Shown: positions 1 to 8,212, counted from the first letter of the stretch. The stretch is 36,483 nt of DNA from Clostridia bacterium (GCA_017530275.1 JAFXMP010000330.1:1-36483); one strand, 5' to 3'. The notes: generated from the sequence alone by a model not told the origin. Translations and numbers: made by a program.

Positions 1-906
1 GGCTACAACCTGCTGGCCCTGCTGGTGGAGCGGCTCTCCAAGGTTCCCTATGAAGAATTCCTGCAAAAGAATCTCTTTGAGCCCGCCGGGATGCCCTCCA
101 CCCGCTGCTGCCATATCCGCCGCGATGGCGTTCCCTTTGAGAATTACGCCCGCGCGTCGGTCATTGAAGATGGTAAATACGTTGCTGACGTGGACGCCGC
201 CAAGGTCAATGAAGTGACCGCCTTTGACGGCCTGAACGGCGACGACTACGTATACACCACCATCTTCGATATGCTCCGCTGGGACATGGCGCTGCGCGAG
301 GCCAAAGTGCTGACCCTGGAGGAGCAGCGGGTGATGTACACCCCCGTCAAGCTGAACAACGGCGAAGACGCTGTTTACGATGAGGACGAGGGCCTGGGCT
401 ACGGCTTTGGCTGGGGCGTCGGCCGCGACGAAAAGCTGGGGCTCGTCGTCAGCCACAGCGGCGGCATGCCGGGCGTCATTACCTGGTTTGAACGCTGGAT
501 CGACGCGGACAGGGTGCTTGTCATGCTCTTCAACCGCGACCCCTGGGATTACAGGGCCGGTATGGGGGCATGGAACGGCCTTAGGGCGATTGCGGCAGGC
601 AAGGAAGCCGAGCCCATCCAGACCATCGAGGAGATTGCGGTAAAAGACCCGGACAAATCCAAGTGGGAAAGTTTCTGCGGAAAATACGAGCATCCCGAAG
701 ATGAAGACTTCATCATCGACGAGGTTTGGATGCAGGATGGCGAGCTTTACGCCAAGGCGGTCAGCGAAGATTACGGCGAGTTCATATTCCGCCTTTATCC
801 CATCGGCGAAAATGAATTCGGTCGTAAGAGCGGTATGCTGAAACTTAAATTTGACGATGACTGCGTGATGTATGACGATTACACCTGCAAAAAACTGAAA
901 CAATAA
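1..906 (+). CDS. Beta-lactamase-family serine hydrolase, C-terminal part (5' end outside window)
   Basis: The frame is open from base 1, so the N-terminus with the catalytic Ser-x-x-Lys box is missing. The visible part begins GYNLLALLVERLS, where Y-x-N is the second active-site motif of the class C beta-lactamase/D,D-peptidase fold. The third motif is the SHSGGMPG stretch (bases ~448-471). After about residue 205 comes a beta-rich tail (WMQDGELYAKAVSEDYGEF and following), resembling the lipocalin-like C-terminal domain often attached to this family. The family hydrolyses peptide or ester bonds in cell-wall or small-molecule substrates; the substrate here cannot be told. The GTG at 25 is an internal codon, not a supported start. 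A GC-rich hairpin follows the stop codon. Confidence 0.8.
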   Translation, partial: GYNLLALLVERLSKVPYEEFLQKNLFEPAGMPSTRCCHIRRDGVPFENYARASVIEDGKYVADVDAAKVNEVTAFDGLNGDDYVYTTIFDMLRWDMALREAKVLTLEEQRVMYTPVKLNNGEDAVYDEDEGLGYGFGWGVGRDEKLGLVVSHSGGMPGVITWFERWIDADRVLVMLFNRDPWDYRAGMGAWNGLRAIAAGKEAEPIQTIEEIAVKDPDKSKWESFCGKYEHPEDEDFIIDEVWMQDGELYAKAVSEDYGEFIFRLYPIGENEFGRKSGMLKLKFDDDCVMYDDYTCKKLKQ

Positions 907-914
907 CCGGAACA

Positions 915-941
915 GGGCGGCGAGGAGTATCCCCGCCGCCC
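915..941 (+). terminator. GC-rich hairpin after the serine hydrolase
   Basis: Eight-base arms GGGCGGCG (915-922) and CGCCGCCC (934-941) pair perfectly around an 11-base loop that can add two more pairs. It lies 8 bases after the stop codon. No T-run follows, so it is a weak intrinsic terminator or a 3'-end stabilising hairpin. Confidence 0.5.
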
Positions 942-1017
942 ATTCACATCATTCGGAATGTCCAAGAATACCGATGTTTGGTATTGTAGACTTTGCTTTG
1001 CAGATTTTATTCTTGAG

Positions 1018-1047
1018 GCGATTTCTTCTCAAAAGACAAGAAATCGC
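1018..1047. repeat. Perfect 10-bp inverted repeat in AT-rich gap
   Basis: GCGATTTCTT (1018-1027) and AAGAAATCGC (1038-1047) are exact inverted repeats with a 10-base loop. The surrounding 942-1153 is clearly richer in A+T than its neighbours and holds no supported gene. No T-run follows on either strand, so it is not a standard terminator. It might be a remnant of a mobile element end or a protein-binding site; the sequence does not decide. Confidence 0.5.
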
Positions 1048-1153
1048 TCATTAAGTAAGTCCTAATTGTCTTAGAACAAAAAAATAGAGAAAAGTACGCT
1101 TCATATTGTATTCTATTTTATATTCGAGTACTATATATGGTGGACTTTTAACT

Positions 1154-2800
1154 CTATAAAAATTCATATGTTATACAGGGAATCATTTGAAAGTGCTTTA
1201 GCGCTGCCTCAATGGCTTTCTCTTTCTCGGGCGGGCATTGTGGAACACGATTGTCTTCTGTCTTTGGCTTATTGTAGCAATCTCTTTCAATGATGCCATG
1301 TTTGGCTTTCACCTGGGCGATATACAAATACGAAACCTTCAAACCGGTATGCTCCAGCACATAGGCTTTGATTTCCTCATAGGTAGCTTTGGTTTCCGCC
1401 TTCGTCACATCCAGCTCCGTCATGTCCAGATCAATGTCGATATGTAGGGCGGTCTTAATTTTGGACAAAAGTAAAACCGTCTCGACGTGCCCAGTCCAGC
1501 AGAACATATCAACGGGCTGGCAGTGGTCGGGGCGGTAGCCGAGGAAGCAGAGGAGTTTGGCATCCCGGGCCAATGTGGCGGGGTCGCAGGAGACATAAAC
1601 GACGCGGCGGGGGGAGGCTTGGGCGATGGCGCGAAGGACGGACTCCTCGCAGCCCTTGCGGGGCGGATCCAGGACGATCACGTCTGGGCGCAGGCCCTGG
1701 GCCACCATCTGGGGCAGCAGTTCTTCGGCGGCGGCGGCGTGAAATTCCGCGTTGGACACGCTGTTGACGCGGGCGTTTTCCTCCGCGTCCCGGATGGCCT
1801 GGGGCACGATCTCGATGCCCACCACCTTTTTCGCGTGGCGGGCAAGCAGCAGGGAAATGGTGCCCGCGCCGCAGTACAGATCGGCCACAAGTTCGTCGCC
1901 GGTGAGCCCGGCGAAATCCACGGCGGTTTGGTACAGCTTTTCGGTCTGGACGGGGTTCACCTGGAAAAAAGATTGAGGGGAGAGTGCGTATTTCAGGCCG
2001 CACAAAGAATCGGAAAGCCGTTCTTCCCCGTACAGCAAGCGGCTTTCGGAGCCCAAGATCACGTTGTCCCCCCGGCGGTTGATATTCAGGTACAGGGAAC
2101 AAAGCCCCGGCACGCCCGCCCGGAGCATGGCGGTCAGTTCCCGTTCGTGGGGGAGAGTCGCGGCGGCGGCCACCACCACGGCCATCACCTGGCCGGAACG
2201 GGATACCCGGCTCATGACGTGGCGGATCAGGCCCCGGCGGGTTTCCTCGTGATAGGGTTCTATCTCAAATTTTTCCATCCACCGGCGCAGGATGGCGGAT
2301 ACCTGGTCGCTTTCCTGTTTGGCGATGAGACAGCCGTTAATATCGATGATCCGGTGGCTGCGCGGCGCGTAAAAGCCGATTTGCGGCGTGCCCTTTTCCC
2401 CGCCCACGGGCAGGGCGGTCTTGTTGCGGTAACGCCAGGGATCGTCCATGCCGATGACGGGGCGAACTTCCACGTCGATGCCCCCGATGCGGGAAAGGGC
2501 GTCCCGTACCCGTTCCCGCTTCATGGAAAGGGAGGCTTCGTAGGTCATGTGCTGGCACACACACCCGCCGCACTTTTCGTAATAGGGGCAGGGCGGGGCC
2601 ACCCGGCTTTCCGAGGGCGTGAGCACTTGCAGGGTCTTCAAAAAAGCGTGGGTCTTTTCTACCTTCTGGGCCCGGGCGATCACCTTTTCCCCCGGCAGCG
2701 TGCCCTGCACGAACAAGGTCTGCCCCTCCAGGTGGGCAATGCCCATTTCCCCGCCGAAGCGTTCGATTGTTAGCGTCAATTCATCGTTTTTCCGAAGCAT
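1154..2800 (-). CDS. rlmD: 23S rRNA (uracil-C5)-methyltransferase RlmD/RlmCD with an extra C-terminal domain
   Basis: SAM-dependent enzyme that methylates C5 of uracil in 23S rRNA (U1939; also U747 in the RlmCD branch). Residues 1-60 are a TRAM RNA-binding domain. Cys71, 77, 80 and 157 match the Fe-S ligands (CPYYEKCGGC and NGC). SAM motif DLYCGAGTISL is at 307-317, the DPP motif near 378-380, catalytic Cys405 in SCDPATLARD and the general base Glu440 in GHVET. The normal family end is near residue 447. A further ~100 residues (450-548) follow, with KATYEEIKAYVLEHTGLKV and a CPPEKEKAIEAALKHF motif, encoded by DNA that is visibly AT-richer than the rest of the gene. The ATG at 2800 has AGGTG eight bases upstream. 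It is last of a three-gene transcript from the promoter at 4358-4386. Whether it modifies one site or two cannot be read from sequence. Confidence 0.92.
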   Translation of the reverse strand: MLRKNDELTLTIERFGGEMGIAHLEGQTLFVQGTLPGEKVIARAQKVEKTHAFLKTLQVLTPSESRVAPPCPYYEKCGGCVCQHMTYEASLSMKRERVRDALSRIGGIDVEVRPVIGMDDPWRYRNKTALPVGGEKGTPQIGFYAPRSHRIIDINGCLIAKQESDQVSAILRRWMEKFEIEPYHEETRRGLIRHVMSRVSRSGQVMAVVVAAAATLPHERELTAMLRAGVPGLCSLYLNINRRGDNVILGSESRLLYGEERLSDSLCGLKYALSPQSFFQVNPVQTEKLYQTAVDFAGLTGDELVADLYCGAGTISLLLARHAKKVVGIEIVPQAIRDAEENARVNSVSNAEFHAAAAEELLPQMVAQGLRPDVIVLDPPRKGCEESVLRAIAQASPRRVVYVSCDPATLARDAKLLCFLGYRPDHCQPVDMFCWTGHVETVLLLSKIKTALHIDIDLDMTELDVTKAETKATYEEIKAYVLEHTGLKVSYLYIAQVKAKHGIIERDCYNKPKTEDNRVPQCPPEKEKAIEAALKHFQMIPCITYEFL

Positions 2801-2825
2801 GGCCGTTCACCTGCGTTCAATCTGC

Positions 2826-3068
2826 TTATTTTTTGGCCGAGCCTTTGATCTCCTGGACAATCCCAACACCCAGGAAAATCACGCCTACGATCAGCGCGGC
2901 AATCGCCGCAGTGGGCAGGGCCGGGCCGATATATTCCAGGCTCGTCTGGAACATTTCGCTGCTCCATGTTGAAATGCCGCTCATAAAGATCGATGCGGAC
3001 AGATACCGCGCAGCCGTCAGAATGGCCGCGATGAGGCAGAATACAGCGCCGATACCTTTGTTATTCAT
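2826..3068 (-). CDS. Small two-helix membrane protein
   Basis: I do not recognise a family. The 80-residue product has two hydrophobic segments: about 6-28 (GAVFCLIAAILTAARYL and following) and about 48-71 (ALPTAAIAALIVGVIFLGVGIV), joined by a short polar loop and ended by a Lys-rich tail (KGSAKK), so it is probably a small inner-membrane hairpin protein. The start is decided by the ribosome binding site: GGAGG lies eight bases before the ATG at 3068 but only two before the ATG at 3074. It sits 33 bases after the DUF1015 gene and 25 before rlmD, so it is probably co-transcribed with both. Confidence 0.72.
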   Translation of the reverse strand: MNNKGIGAVFCLIAAILTAARYLSASIFMSGISTWSSEMFQTSLEYIGPALPTAAIAALIVGVIFLGVGIVQEIKGSAKK

Positions 3069-3101
3069 GATCATTTCCTCCTTGATATTGTTTTCCGATG
3101 T

Positions 3102-4337
3102 TTATTCTTTCACGATTTTCCGCGCTTCCATATAGTAACGCTTTTCGTTGGCTTCGCCCATGGAGAAGGTTTTCCGGGGGAGAGGCCCGTCCTTCGCCAC
3201 GGCGGGGAACAGCAGGGATTTGGGCATGGGGGGCAGCAGGACGCCCACGGCGTTTTCCTTTTGCACGATGGCCCGCACTGCGTCCTCCCCGTGCACATAA
3301 TCCAGATTGAGGTCCGGCACTTTGTCTAAAAGCTGCTGCACGGTGCCCACGGGCAGGGCGTGGAGGGGATGGCCAACGCGGAAGGAAAAATCGCCGGATT
3401 TGGTGACCACCGTTACATCCGGATTTTCGTCGGCGGGCTGCAAGTCCGCCTCTTTCAGCATGGAGAGTACAGTTTCCCCGGTCTGGCCGAAGATCACCCG
3501 ATGGATGGGCTCGAAAATCAGGGCGTCGTCGTAAATGTTGTTCAGTTCCACCATGGCGAAGCGGGCGGGATGGCTCTCCTGTTCTTTGGCGCTCAATCCT
3601 GCTTTCACTTCCAGCCAATGGGCCTTGGCGGTGGCTAAGGAATGGTTGCCGTCGCCCACGGCCAGCAGGATGCCGCCCTCGGGCAGCTTTTCTTGCAAAG
3701 CGGCAAGCGCTCCGGCGATCTGATTCAGGGTTTCTTCGTCTTCGATGGCCCAGCCCCGGGCGCGGCCCCCGTTCAGTAAGAGGGGAGTATCATATAAGGG
3801 CCGCAAACTGTCCCGCTTTGCAAATACCGGCTCGATCACCGTGCGGTCCGGATCGTCGCACAGCAGCAGGATATGGGACAATTCCAGCTTCGCCCCCCTG
3901 CGCACCTTCTGGCGCGGGGGGATGCGGGCCACGATGGTGCCCTCCGTGGGCCGGATCAGGGATTTGGTGCCCGCCGCGAAATCGTAGGCCTCCAGGTCCA
4001 CCGTCATCACCAGCCCCAGCCGGGCGCCGGACTGGGTGGTGCGCTCCAGCAGCACCATCCCCCGCACGGCTTCGGTTAAAATGCCATCGTCCAGATAGCG
4101 CGTCATGGCGGCCTGCACCTGCGGCACCCGCCGGTCGCTTTCATCCAAATACGCTTCGGGTATGATCAGCCGCAGGGAAGAAGGCGCATCGCCCACAGCA
4201 GTATCCGCCTGCTCCCATTTGTCCTTCTGCGCCGTATATTGATCACAGGCTACCATGGCCCATTTTTCCATGTCTTCGCCCTTCCGGGGCAGATAAAAGA
4301 TTCCCGGCTTTGCGCATAAATCCTTGAACGCATTCAT
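3102..4337 (-). CDS. DUF1015 family protein
   Basis: The 411-residue product matches DUF1015 (COG4198-type) in length and motifs. Visible signatures are IRPTEGTIVARIPPR at about 128-142, the acidic stretch LLLCDDPDRT, and the strongly conserved GDGNHSLATAKAHW near 228-241. The family is widespread in clostridia, often near serine biosynthesis genes, and has no settled activity; no such neighbour is present here. The ATG at 4337 has GGGAGG at good spacing. A sigma-A-like promoter (4358-4386) lies just upstream, making this the first gene of a transcript that continues into the small membrane protein and rlmD. The protein is cytoplasmic, with no signal peptide or membrane segment. Confidence 0.88.
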   Translation of the reverse strand: MNAFKDLCAKPGIFYLPRKGEDMEKWAMVACDQYTAQKDKWEQADTAVGDAPSSLRLIIPEAYLDESDRRVPQVQAAMTRYLDDGILTEAVRGMVLLERTTQSGARLGLVMTVDLEAYDFAAGTKSLIRPTEGTIVARIPPRQKVRRGAKLELSHILLLCDDPDRTVIEPVFAKRDSLRPLYDTPLLLNGGRARGWAIEDEETLNQIAGALAALQEKLPEGGILLAVGDGNHSLATAKAHWLEVKAGLSAKEQESHPARFAMVELNNIYDDALIFEPIHRVIFGQTGETVLSMLKEADLQPADENPDVTVVTKSGDFSFRVGHPLHALPVGTVQQLLDKVPDLNLDYVHGEDAVRAIVQKENAVGVLLPPMPKSLLFPAVAKDGPLPRKTFSMGEANEKRYYMEARKIVKE

Positions 4338-4738
4338 GAAAATCGCCTCCCGTTCCTATGATACCAATTCAGGCGGCTTTCCGCAAGGGGAAAGGCAGCA
4401 AAAAAACGGCTGAACCCGTTTGAACCACGGGAACAGCCGTCTTTTTTGGTACGCCCGGCGGTGCACATTTCTAACCCAAAAGTCTGATGGACACTCGAAC
4501 GGATCTTTTTCGCAGTTGGAAACCAGGGCAGAATACCCATGGGATTGTTTTCCTCAGCGATTGCCTTCCCGTTGAATGTGATTGTTCTCTTGGAACCGCA
4601 GTGCAGGACATACAGGAACTTCTGCACCTTGTTCCATGCGCTCTCTTTCAGATCCTGTTCGCCTTTTCCGTCTTTAGTCAGTTCCTTCAGCTCGAACAAA
4701 TCATTGTTGAAGGCGGTGTCCTGTTCTACCAGGTGCAT
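4334..4738 (-). CDS. Unrecognised AT-rich ORF, possibly a decayed gene
   Basis: From the ATG at 4738 the frame reads MHLVEQDTAFNNDLFELKEL and later KVQKFLYVLHCGSKRTITFNG and PMGILPWFPTAKKIRSS. This looks like real globular protein, unlike the arginine/proline-rich shadow frames nearby. I do not recognise the family. DNA composition is AT-richer than the flanking genes. Two things argue for decay or fusion loss. The frame has no stop at the expected end near 4460 but reads through the terminator at 4400-4447 and runs four bases into the DUF1015 start. The open frame also continues upstream of the ATG (GQKAIRRGKKRHLYFNP) into the vanY region without a good ribosome binding site. It may be the remainder of a longer gene. 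Confidence 0.35.
   Translation of the reverse strand: MHLVEQDTAFNNDLFELKELTKDGKGEQDLKESAWNKVQKFLYVLHCGSKRTITFNGKAIAEENNPMGILPWFPTAKKIRSSVHQTFGLEMCTAGRTKKDGCSRGSNGFSRFFAAFPLAESRLNWYHRNGRRFS
4358..4386 (-). promoter_or_regulatory. Sigma-A-like promoter for the DUF1015-rlmD transcript
   Basis: On the minus strand TTGCGG (4386-4381) and TATCAT (4363-4358) are separated by exactly 17 bases, giving a start near 4351 and a very short leader before the ATG at 4337. Confidence 0.6.
4400..4447 (-). terminator. Bidirectional intrinsic terminator
   Basis: ACGGCTG-AA-CCCGT and ACGGG-AA-CAGCCGT form a hairpin (4406-4440) with a 2x2 internal loop. A-run 4400-4406 and T-run 4442-4447 flank it, so it can terminate on both strands. 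It ends minus-strand transcripts arriving from the vanY side before the DUF1015 promoter. Confidence 0.85.
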
Positions 4739-4875
4739 TGGATTGAAATAAAGGTGCCGTTTTTTGCCTCGACGTATGGCTTTCTGTCCCAGATTATCGG
4801 AAAAACAGGGAAAACAGGAGTGGGGAGAAAGAACAGATGACGGCGGAACAGCTTCTCCCTGTATGCCGCAGTTTT

Positions 4876-5973
4876 CTATTGTCCATTCAGATAGGCTACG
4901 TATTCCTCCAGGCAGTAATCCATGTCCCGCATGGCTACAGCATGCTCTTTGCCTACATAACGCACGTGCCATTCCTCGCCGGTGATGCCGGTGATATCAT
5001 CTTTTTCATCAGTATAGCGCATGATGAAGCCGTAATCCCAGCAATGCTGTTTCAGCCAAACATACTGGGCGGTGTCCGCGAAGGTTTCCCCCGGCACATT
5101 CAGGTCGAAGGCCAGGCCGGTATGGTGTTCGCTGGCTCCTGGGTCGGCCACCTCCCGCCGGGTGATGCTCAAAGCCTGGGCATGGGTGTTTCCGGCGTTT
5201 TCATACGATTGCACGCGATTGTTGAATATCCGCTGCTGATCAGCCACCGTGCGGTAGGCTTCCCGCAGCTTCCAGGGGGAAATGCCCTCCGCTTCCGCGT
5301 CCCGGAGCATGGCGATCAGAGCGTCCACCGCCTCGTCTACCGCTTGGATGCTGTCCCGTTCGTAGGTCATCAGGCTGCCCGCCCGATCTTTCACCGTGAT
5401 GAGGTTGGCGGGTTCAAAAACAGAAGGCAGGGGGTTCCATTTATTCACCAGCAGCGGGATATCCCCCGCCAGGGTATCCACCGGGCCGGGCTTGGGTATC
5501 GCATCGGTAGCATACAGGACAGAAAGCGTTTTCGTGCCTACAACGCCGTCAACCTCCAGGCCGTTCACCTCCTGGAAAGCCTGCACAGCCGCCTTGGTGC
5601 CGCTGCCGTAATCCCCGTCGATCTTTCCGCTGTAATAGCCCAGCGCCTGTAAGCGGGTCTGGAGATCAGCTACCGCGCTTCCCTGCATGCCGGATTTGAG
5701 CAAACCGGGGGTGGCCGTGGGGCTGGGCGTAGGCGTGGGGGTCGGGGTGGGCGAAGGCGTAGGCGTTGCCCGATTGGGATCAGGGGTCACGCTGATAGGA
5801 GGCACCGTGGCGGTAGGCACGGGCGTTACGACCGCCTCGGCCTTATACACGTTCCAGGTGTTCATGGCCTGAGCACCTACGGCGACTAACGCCGTCAGCA
5901 GCAGCGCGCAAAGCAGCACAAACAGATAAGGGGACCTTTTTCTTTTTCCGCGAGCGGAACGTCGTTTTGACAT
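4876..5973 (-). CDS. Membrane-anchored D-alanyl-D-alanine carboxypeptidase (VanY/M15B) with peptidoglycan-binding domain
   Basis: Zinc peptidase that trims the terminal D-Ala of peptidoglycan stem peptides outside the membrane. Residues 1-14 are very basic, 15-36 a signal-anchor helix, and 66-89 a Thr-Pro-Ser-Pro linker. Residues ~91-155 are a PG_binding_1 domain (LQTRLQALGYYSGKIDGDYG). Residues ~190-350 are the M15B domain. Zinc ligands are His283 and Asp290 in the SxHxxGxAxD motif (SEHHTGLAFD) and His336 in EEWHVRYVG, with Glu333 the likely catalytic base. The ATG at 5973 has GGGAGG upstream. The start lies 18 bases after the stop of the membrane/acyltransferase-like gene, so the two form an operon. 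A link to vancomycin resistance is not suggested: no vanRS or vanHAX is present. Confidence 0.9.
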   Translation of the reverse strand: MSKRRSARGKRKRSPYLFVLLCALLLTALVAVGAQAMNTWNVYKAEAVVTPVPTATVPPISVTPDPNRATPTPSPTPTPTPTPSPTATPGLLKSGMQGSAVADLQTRLQALGYYSGKIDGDYGSGTKAAVQAFQEVNGLEVDGVVGTKTLSVLYATDAIPKPGPVDTLAGDIPLLVNKWNPLPSVFEPANLITVKDRAGSLMTYERDSIQAVDEAVDALIAMLRDAEAEGISPWKLREAYRTVADQQRIFNNRVQSYENAGNTHAQALSITRREVADPGASEHHTGLAFDLNVPGETFADTAQYVWLKQHCWDYGFIMRYTDEKDDITGITGEEWHVRYVGKEHAVAMRDMDYCLEEYVAYLNGQ

Positions 5974-5991
5974 CGTTTCCTCCCAAATTGG

Positions 5992-8016
5992 TTAGTCCAT
6001 TTCAGCGATTCTCAGCATTTCTCCCCGCAGGTAACTGCACAGCCGTTCCTTCTCCTCGTTGGACGGGATATCCGGATTATAGCGGGTGGGGGTGCCGAAA
6101 GTGATGGTGCGCTTGCGCTTATTGGCGTACAGCGGTACGAACAGGGGGCATTTGCCCGTTTTACTTTGATACAGCTGGCCGATCATGGTGAAGCCGGTAA
6201 AAAACTCGCTGACGCCTTCACTGACATATCGATGGGTGGGGGAGGTGGCCGCGTTTTCCGGGAACACCAGAATGTTGTCCCCGGCTTCCATGGCGGCGAC
6301 GGTGTCCCGGAAGGTCTGACGCAGCATCCGGGGATTGTCATGATAAACAGGGATGCAATCCATGGATTTCATAATGTAGGCCAGAAAAGGCGCGCCGATT
6401 TTATTCATGATTCCGTTCAGGATCTTTCGTTTTATCCCTTTTACATTCTGAAAGGTGCCGTTCATGGTGCGGTCGGCGATGATGTTGACATCCGTGATTT
6501 CATATGCCGACCAGGGGCGGAAGGAGAAGGGCAAATACAGCGTGGCCACGATGGGGCCGTAGATTTCCCCATGGTTGCACACGAACACGCAGGGGGTATC
6601 CTCATCCAGCTTCACCTTGTCCTTGCCCACAACGCGATGGTAGCACGGAGGCCAGAGCGTGCAAATAACGGCTTTGAGGCCATAGGGCTTGAGGCTTTTT
6701 TTCACCACCACAGCTTCCAACTGATCGTGCAGCGGGGCGTTTTCTCCACCCTCCTCCCGCATTTTCGTGTACCGGCGCAGCTTTTCCAGGTGCTTTCGCG
6801 TAAGGGGAAAGCGCAGCGCGAACAGGACCGCCGCGCCGACGAAAACCAGGGCGGGCAGAGTGAAAAGGGGGCTGAATGAACGGAAGGCGGCGTCCCAGTC
6901 GCTGGGGAAATCCTTTGCGGTGAAGATGCCGGTCAGGATCAGCCCCGCCAGGGCTGCCATCCGCCCCAGAAGAGAGGCAAAATCAATGCGCGCCTGCTGG
7001 GCCAGTTCCACCGCCCTATTGGGATCATGGCCCAAGGCAAAAGCCGCCGCCCGGCGCATATCCTGTTTAAGCCACATCAGCACCCGCACGCAGACGGCAT
7101 CGCCTATGGCGCACAGGGCCAAGGAAAAATACGCGCACACCGGCGCGGGCTTGCCCAGGGAATGGATGAAAAACACCAGACCCAAAAGCCACAAAACCAG
7201 TCCGATCATCAGCAGGGGATTGGGGTCCGTATCCTGTTTCAGGCTTTTGCGCAGCACGGCGTCAGTTAGGACGCTGGCCGCGCAGGCGCACAGCAGGCCA
7301 ATGCCCATGCATAAAAGCAGTGTGCCAGCGGTCAAAGCAATATAGGTATAACTCATGACCAGCGTGATCTGCAGCGCCGCTGCCGCTGCCAGCATGATAT
7401 CCATGAACATGCGGTATGCGTGTGCGCCGCGCAGGACGCCGATTTCCTGCTTCTCCTCCTCGGTAAAGACGTGCTTTCTGTCCTCCATACGTTCTGGGGA
7501 GAAGGCTTCCAAAATGCCGCTGACCATGCAGCCTGCCGACAGCGCCCACATCGCATTGCGGTCCGGGGAATTTAAGAGCAGGATAACCGGCACCAAGATC
7601 AACAACTGGACGCCTAAAACGCGCACGGCTTTTTCACGGGCCGCAGGGGCGCGCTCCCGCACGTACCTGGTCAGCCACAGCCGAAGCAGCATGCACAGCA
7701 CGACGCCACACAGCCGCCAGAAAGCAGGATCACTGAGAGAGACGTGACATACCGCTATCAGCACGACTAAAAGCAAGACCAGCGCGGTCAAAAGCGCCGC
7801 GCCTGCCCTGCGCGCAGCTTGGGAAACGACGTCCCGGCTGGGCCGCCGCAGGGAAGCGAACAAAAGGGCGCACTGGCCCGTTAAATAAATCGCGCCGCCC
7901 ATGATGGGCATGTTAAGCAGCACGCTGGACGCCAGCATGCAGAATAAACAGGAAAACAATGTGCCCATGGTCATCAAGCCGCGCACGGCATGGAAGTCTT
8001 GTTTTTCTTGCTGCAA
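5992..8016 (-). CDS. Polytopic membrane protein with C-terminal PlsC-like acyltransferase domain
   Basis: From the chosen start the product has 674 residues. Roughly the first 400 hold about ten to twelve hydrophobic helices; residues ~465-674 resemble 1-acyl-glycerol-3-phosphate acyltransferases. The catalytic box expected as NHxxxxD reads NHGEIYG (481-487), so the aspartate is missing, and the FPEG box reads FPEN (585-588). Activity is therefore doubtful, or the chemistry differs. The start is a TTG at 8016: GGAGAGGAGG lies eight bases upstream and a promoter at 8047-8075 starts transcription near 8040. The open frame continues to 8196 but crosses a terminator and a repeat and cannot be coding there. 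A role in lipid or cell-wall glycolipid metabolism is an inference from the domain and from the vanY-type gene 18 bases downstream. Confidence 0.8.
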   Translation of the reverse strand: MQQEKQDFHAVRGLMTMGTLFSCLFCMLASSVLLNMPIMGGAIYLTGQCALLFASLRRPSRDVVSQAARRAGAALLTALVLLLVVLIAVCHVSLSDPAFWRLCGVVLCMLLRLWLTRYVRERAPAAREKAVRVLGVQLLILVPVILLLNSPDRNAMWALSAGCMVSGILEAFSPERMEDRKHVFTEEEKQEIGVLRGAHAYRMFMDIMLAAAAALQITLVMSYTYIALTAGTLLLCMGIGLLCACAASVLTDAVLRKSLKQDTDPNPLLMIGLVLWLLGLVFFIHSLGKPAPVCAYFSLALCAIGDAVCVRVLMWLKQDMRRAAAFALGHDPNRAVELAQQARIDFASLLGRMAALAGLILTGIFTAKDFPSDWDAAFRSFSPLFTLPALVFVGAAVLFALRFPLTRKHLEKLRRYTKMREEGGENAPLHDQLEAVVVKKSLKPYGLKAVICTLWPPCYHRVVGKDKVKLDEDTPCVFVCNHGEIYGPIVATLYLPFSFRPWSAYEITDVNIIADRTMNGTFQNVKGIKRKILNGIMNKIGAPFLAYIMKSMDCIPVYHDNPRMLRQTFRDTVAAMEAGDNILVFPENAATSPTHRYVSEGVSEFFTGFTMIGQLYQSKTGKCPLFVPLYANKRKRTITFGTPTRYNPDIPSNEEKERLCSYLRGEMLRIAEMD

Positions 8017-8046
8017 AACCGCAGCCTCCTCTCCGTTTACCCTTCC

Positions 8047-8075
8047 ATTGTACCGCGAAACCCCAAAAATCGCAA
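8047..8075 (-). promoter_or_regulatory. Sigma-A-like promoter for the membrane protein-vanY operon
   Basis: Minus strand TTGCGA (8075-8070), 17-base spacer, TACAAT (8052-8047). The predicted start near 8040 supports the TTG initiation codon at 8016 and rules out the longer frame. Confidence 0.65.
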
Positions 8076-8077
8076 GT

Positions 8078-8102
8078 AAAAAACAGCGCCGGAAGCGCTG
8101 TT
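8078..8102 (-). terminator. Intrinsic terminator of the C11 peptidase transcript
   Basis: AACAGCGC (8082-8089) and GCGCTGTT (8095-8102) form an 8-bp stem with a five-base loop. On the minus strand it is followed by six T residues (8083-8078). It separates the repeat element from the next promoter. Confidence 0.85.
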
Positions 8103-8104
8103 CG

Positions 8105-8155
<51 letters not shown>

Positions 8156-8212
8156 TTAAATAGTATTTCAAATACCGTAAGCCGATTATAAACCAACTAT
8201 ATAAATCTCCAA

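Noticed and set aside
1487..2773. Plus-strand open frame of 428 codons opposite rlmD
   Set aside because: It lies entirely antisense to rlmD, whose motifs are unmistakable, and its Gly/His-rich composition is that of a shadow frame.
4876..5973. Vancomycin resistance locus
   Set aside because: Only a VanY-type carboxypeptidase is present, fused to a PG-binding domain and in an operon with a membrane protein; no vanHAX or vanRS genes are in the window.
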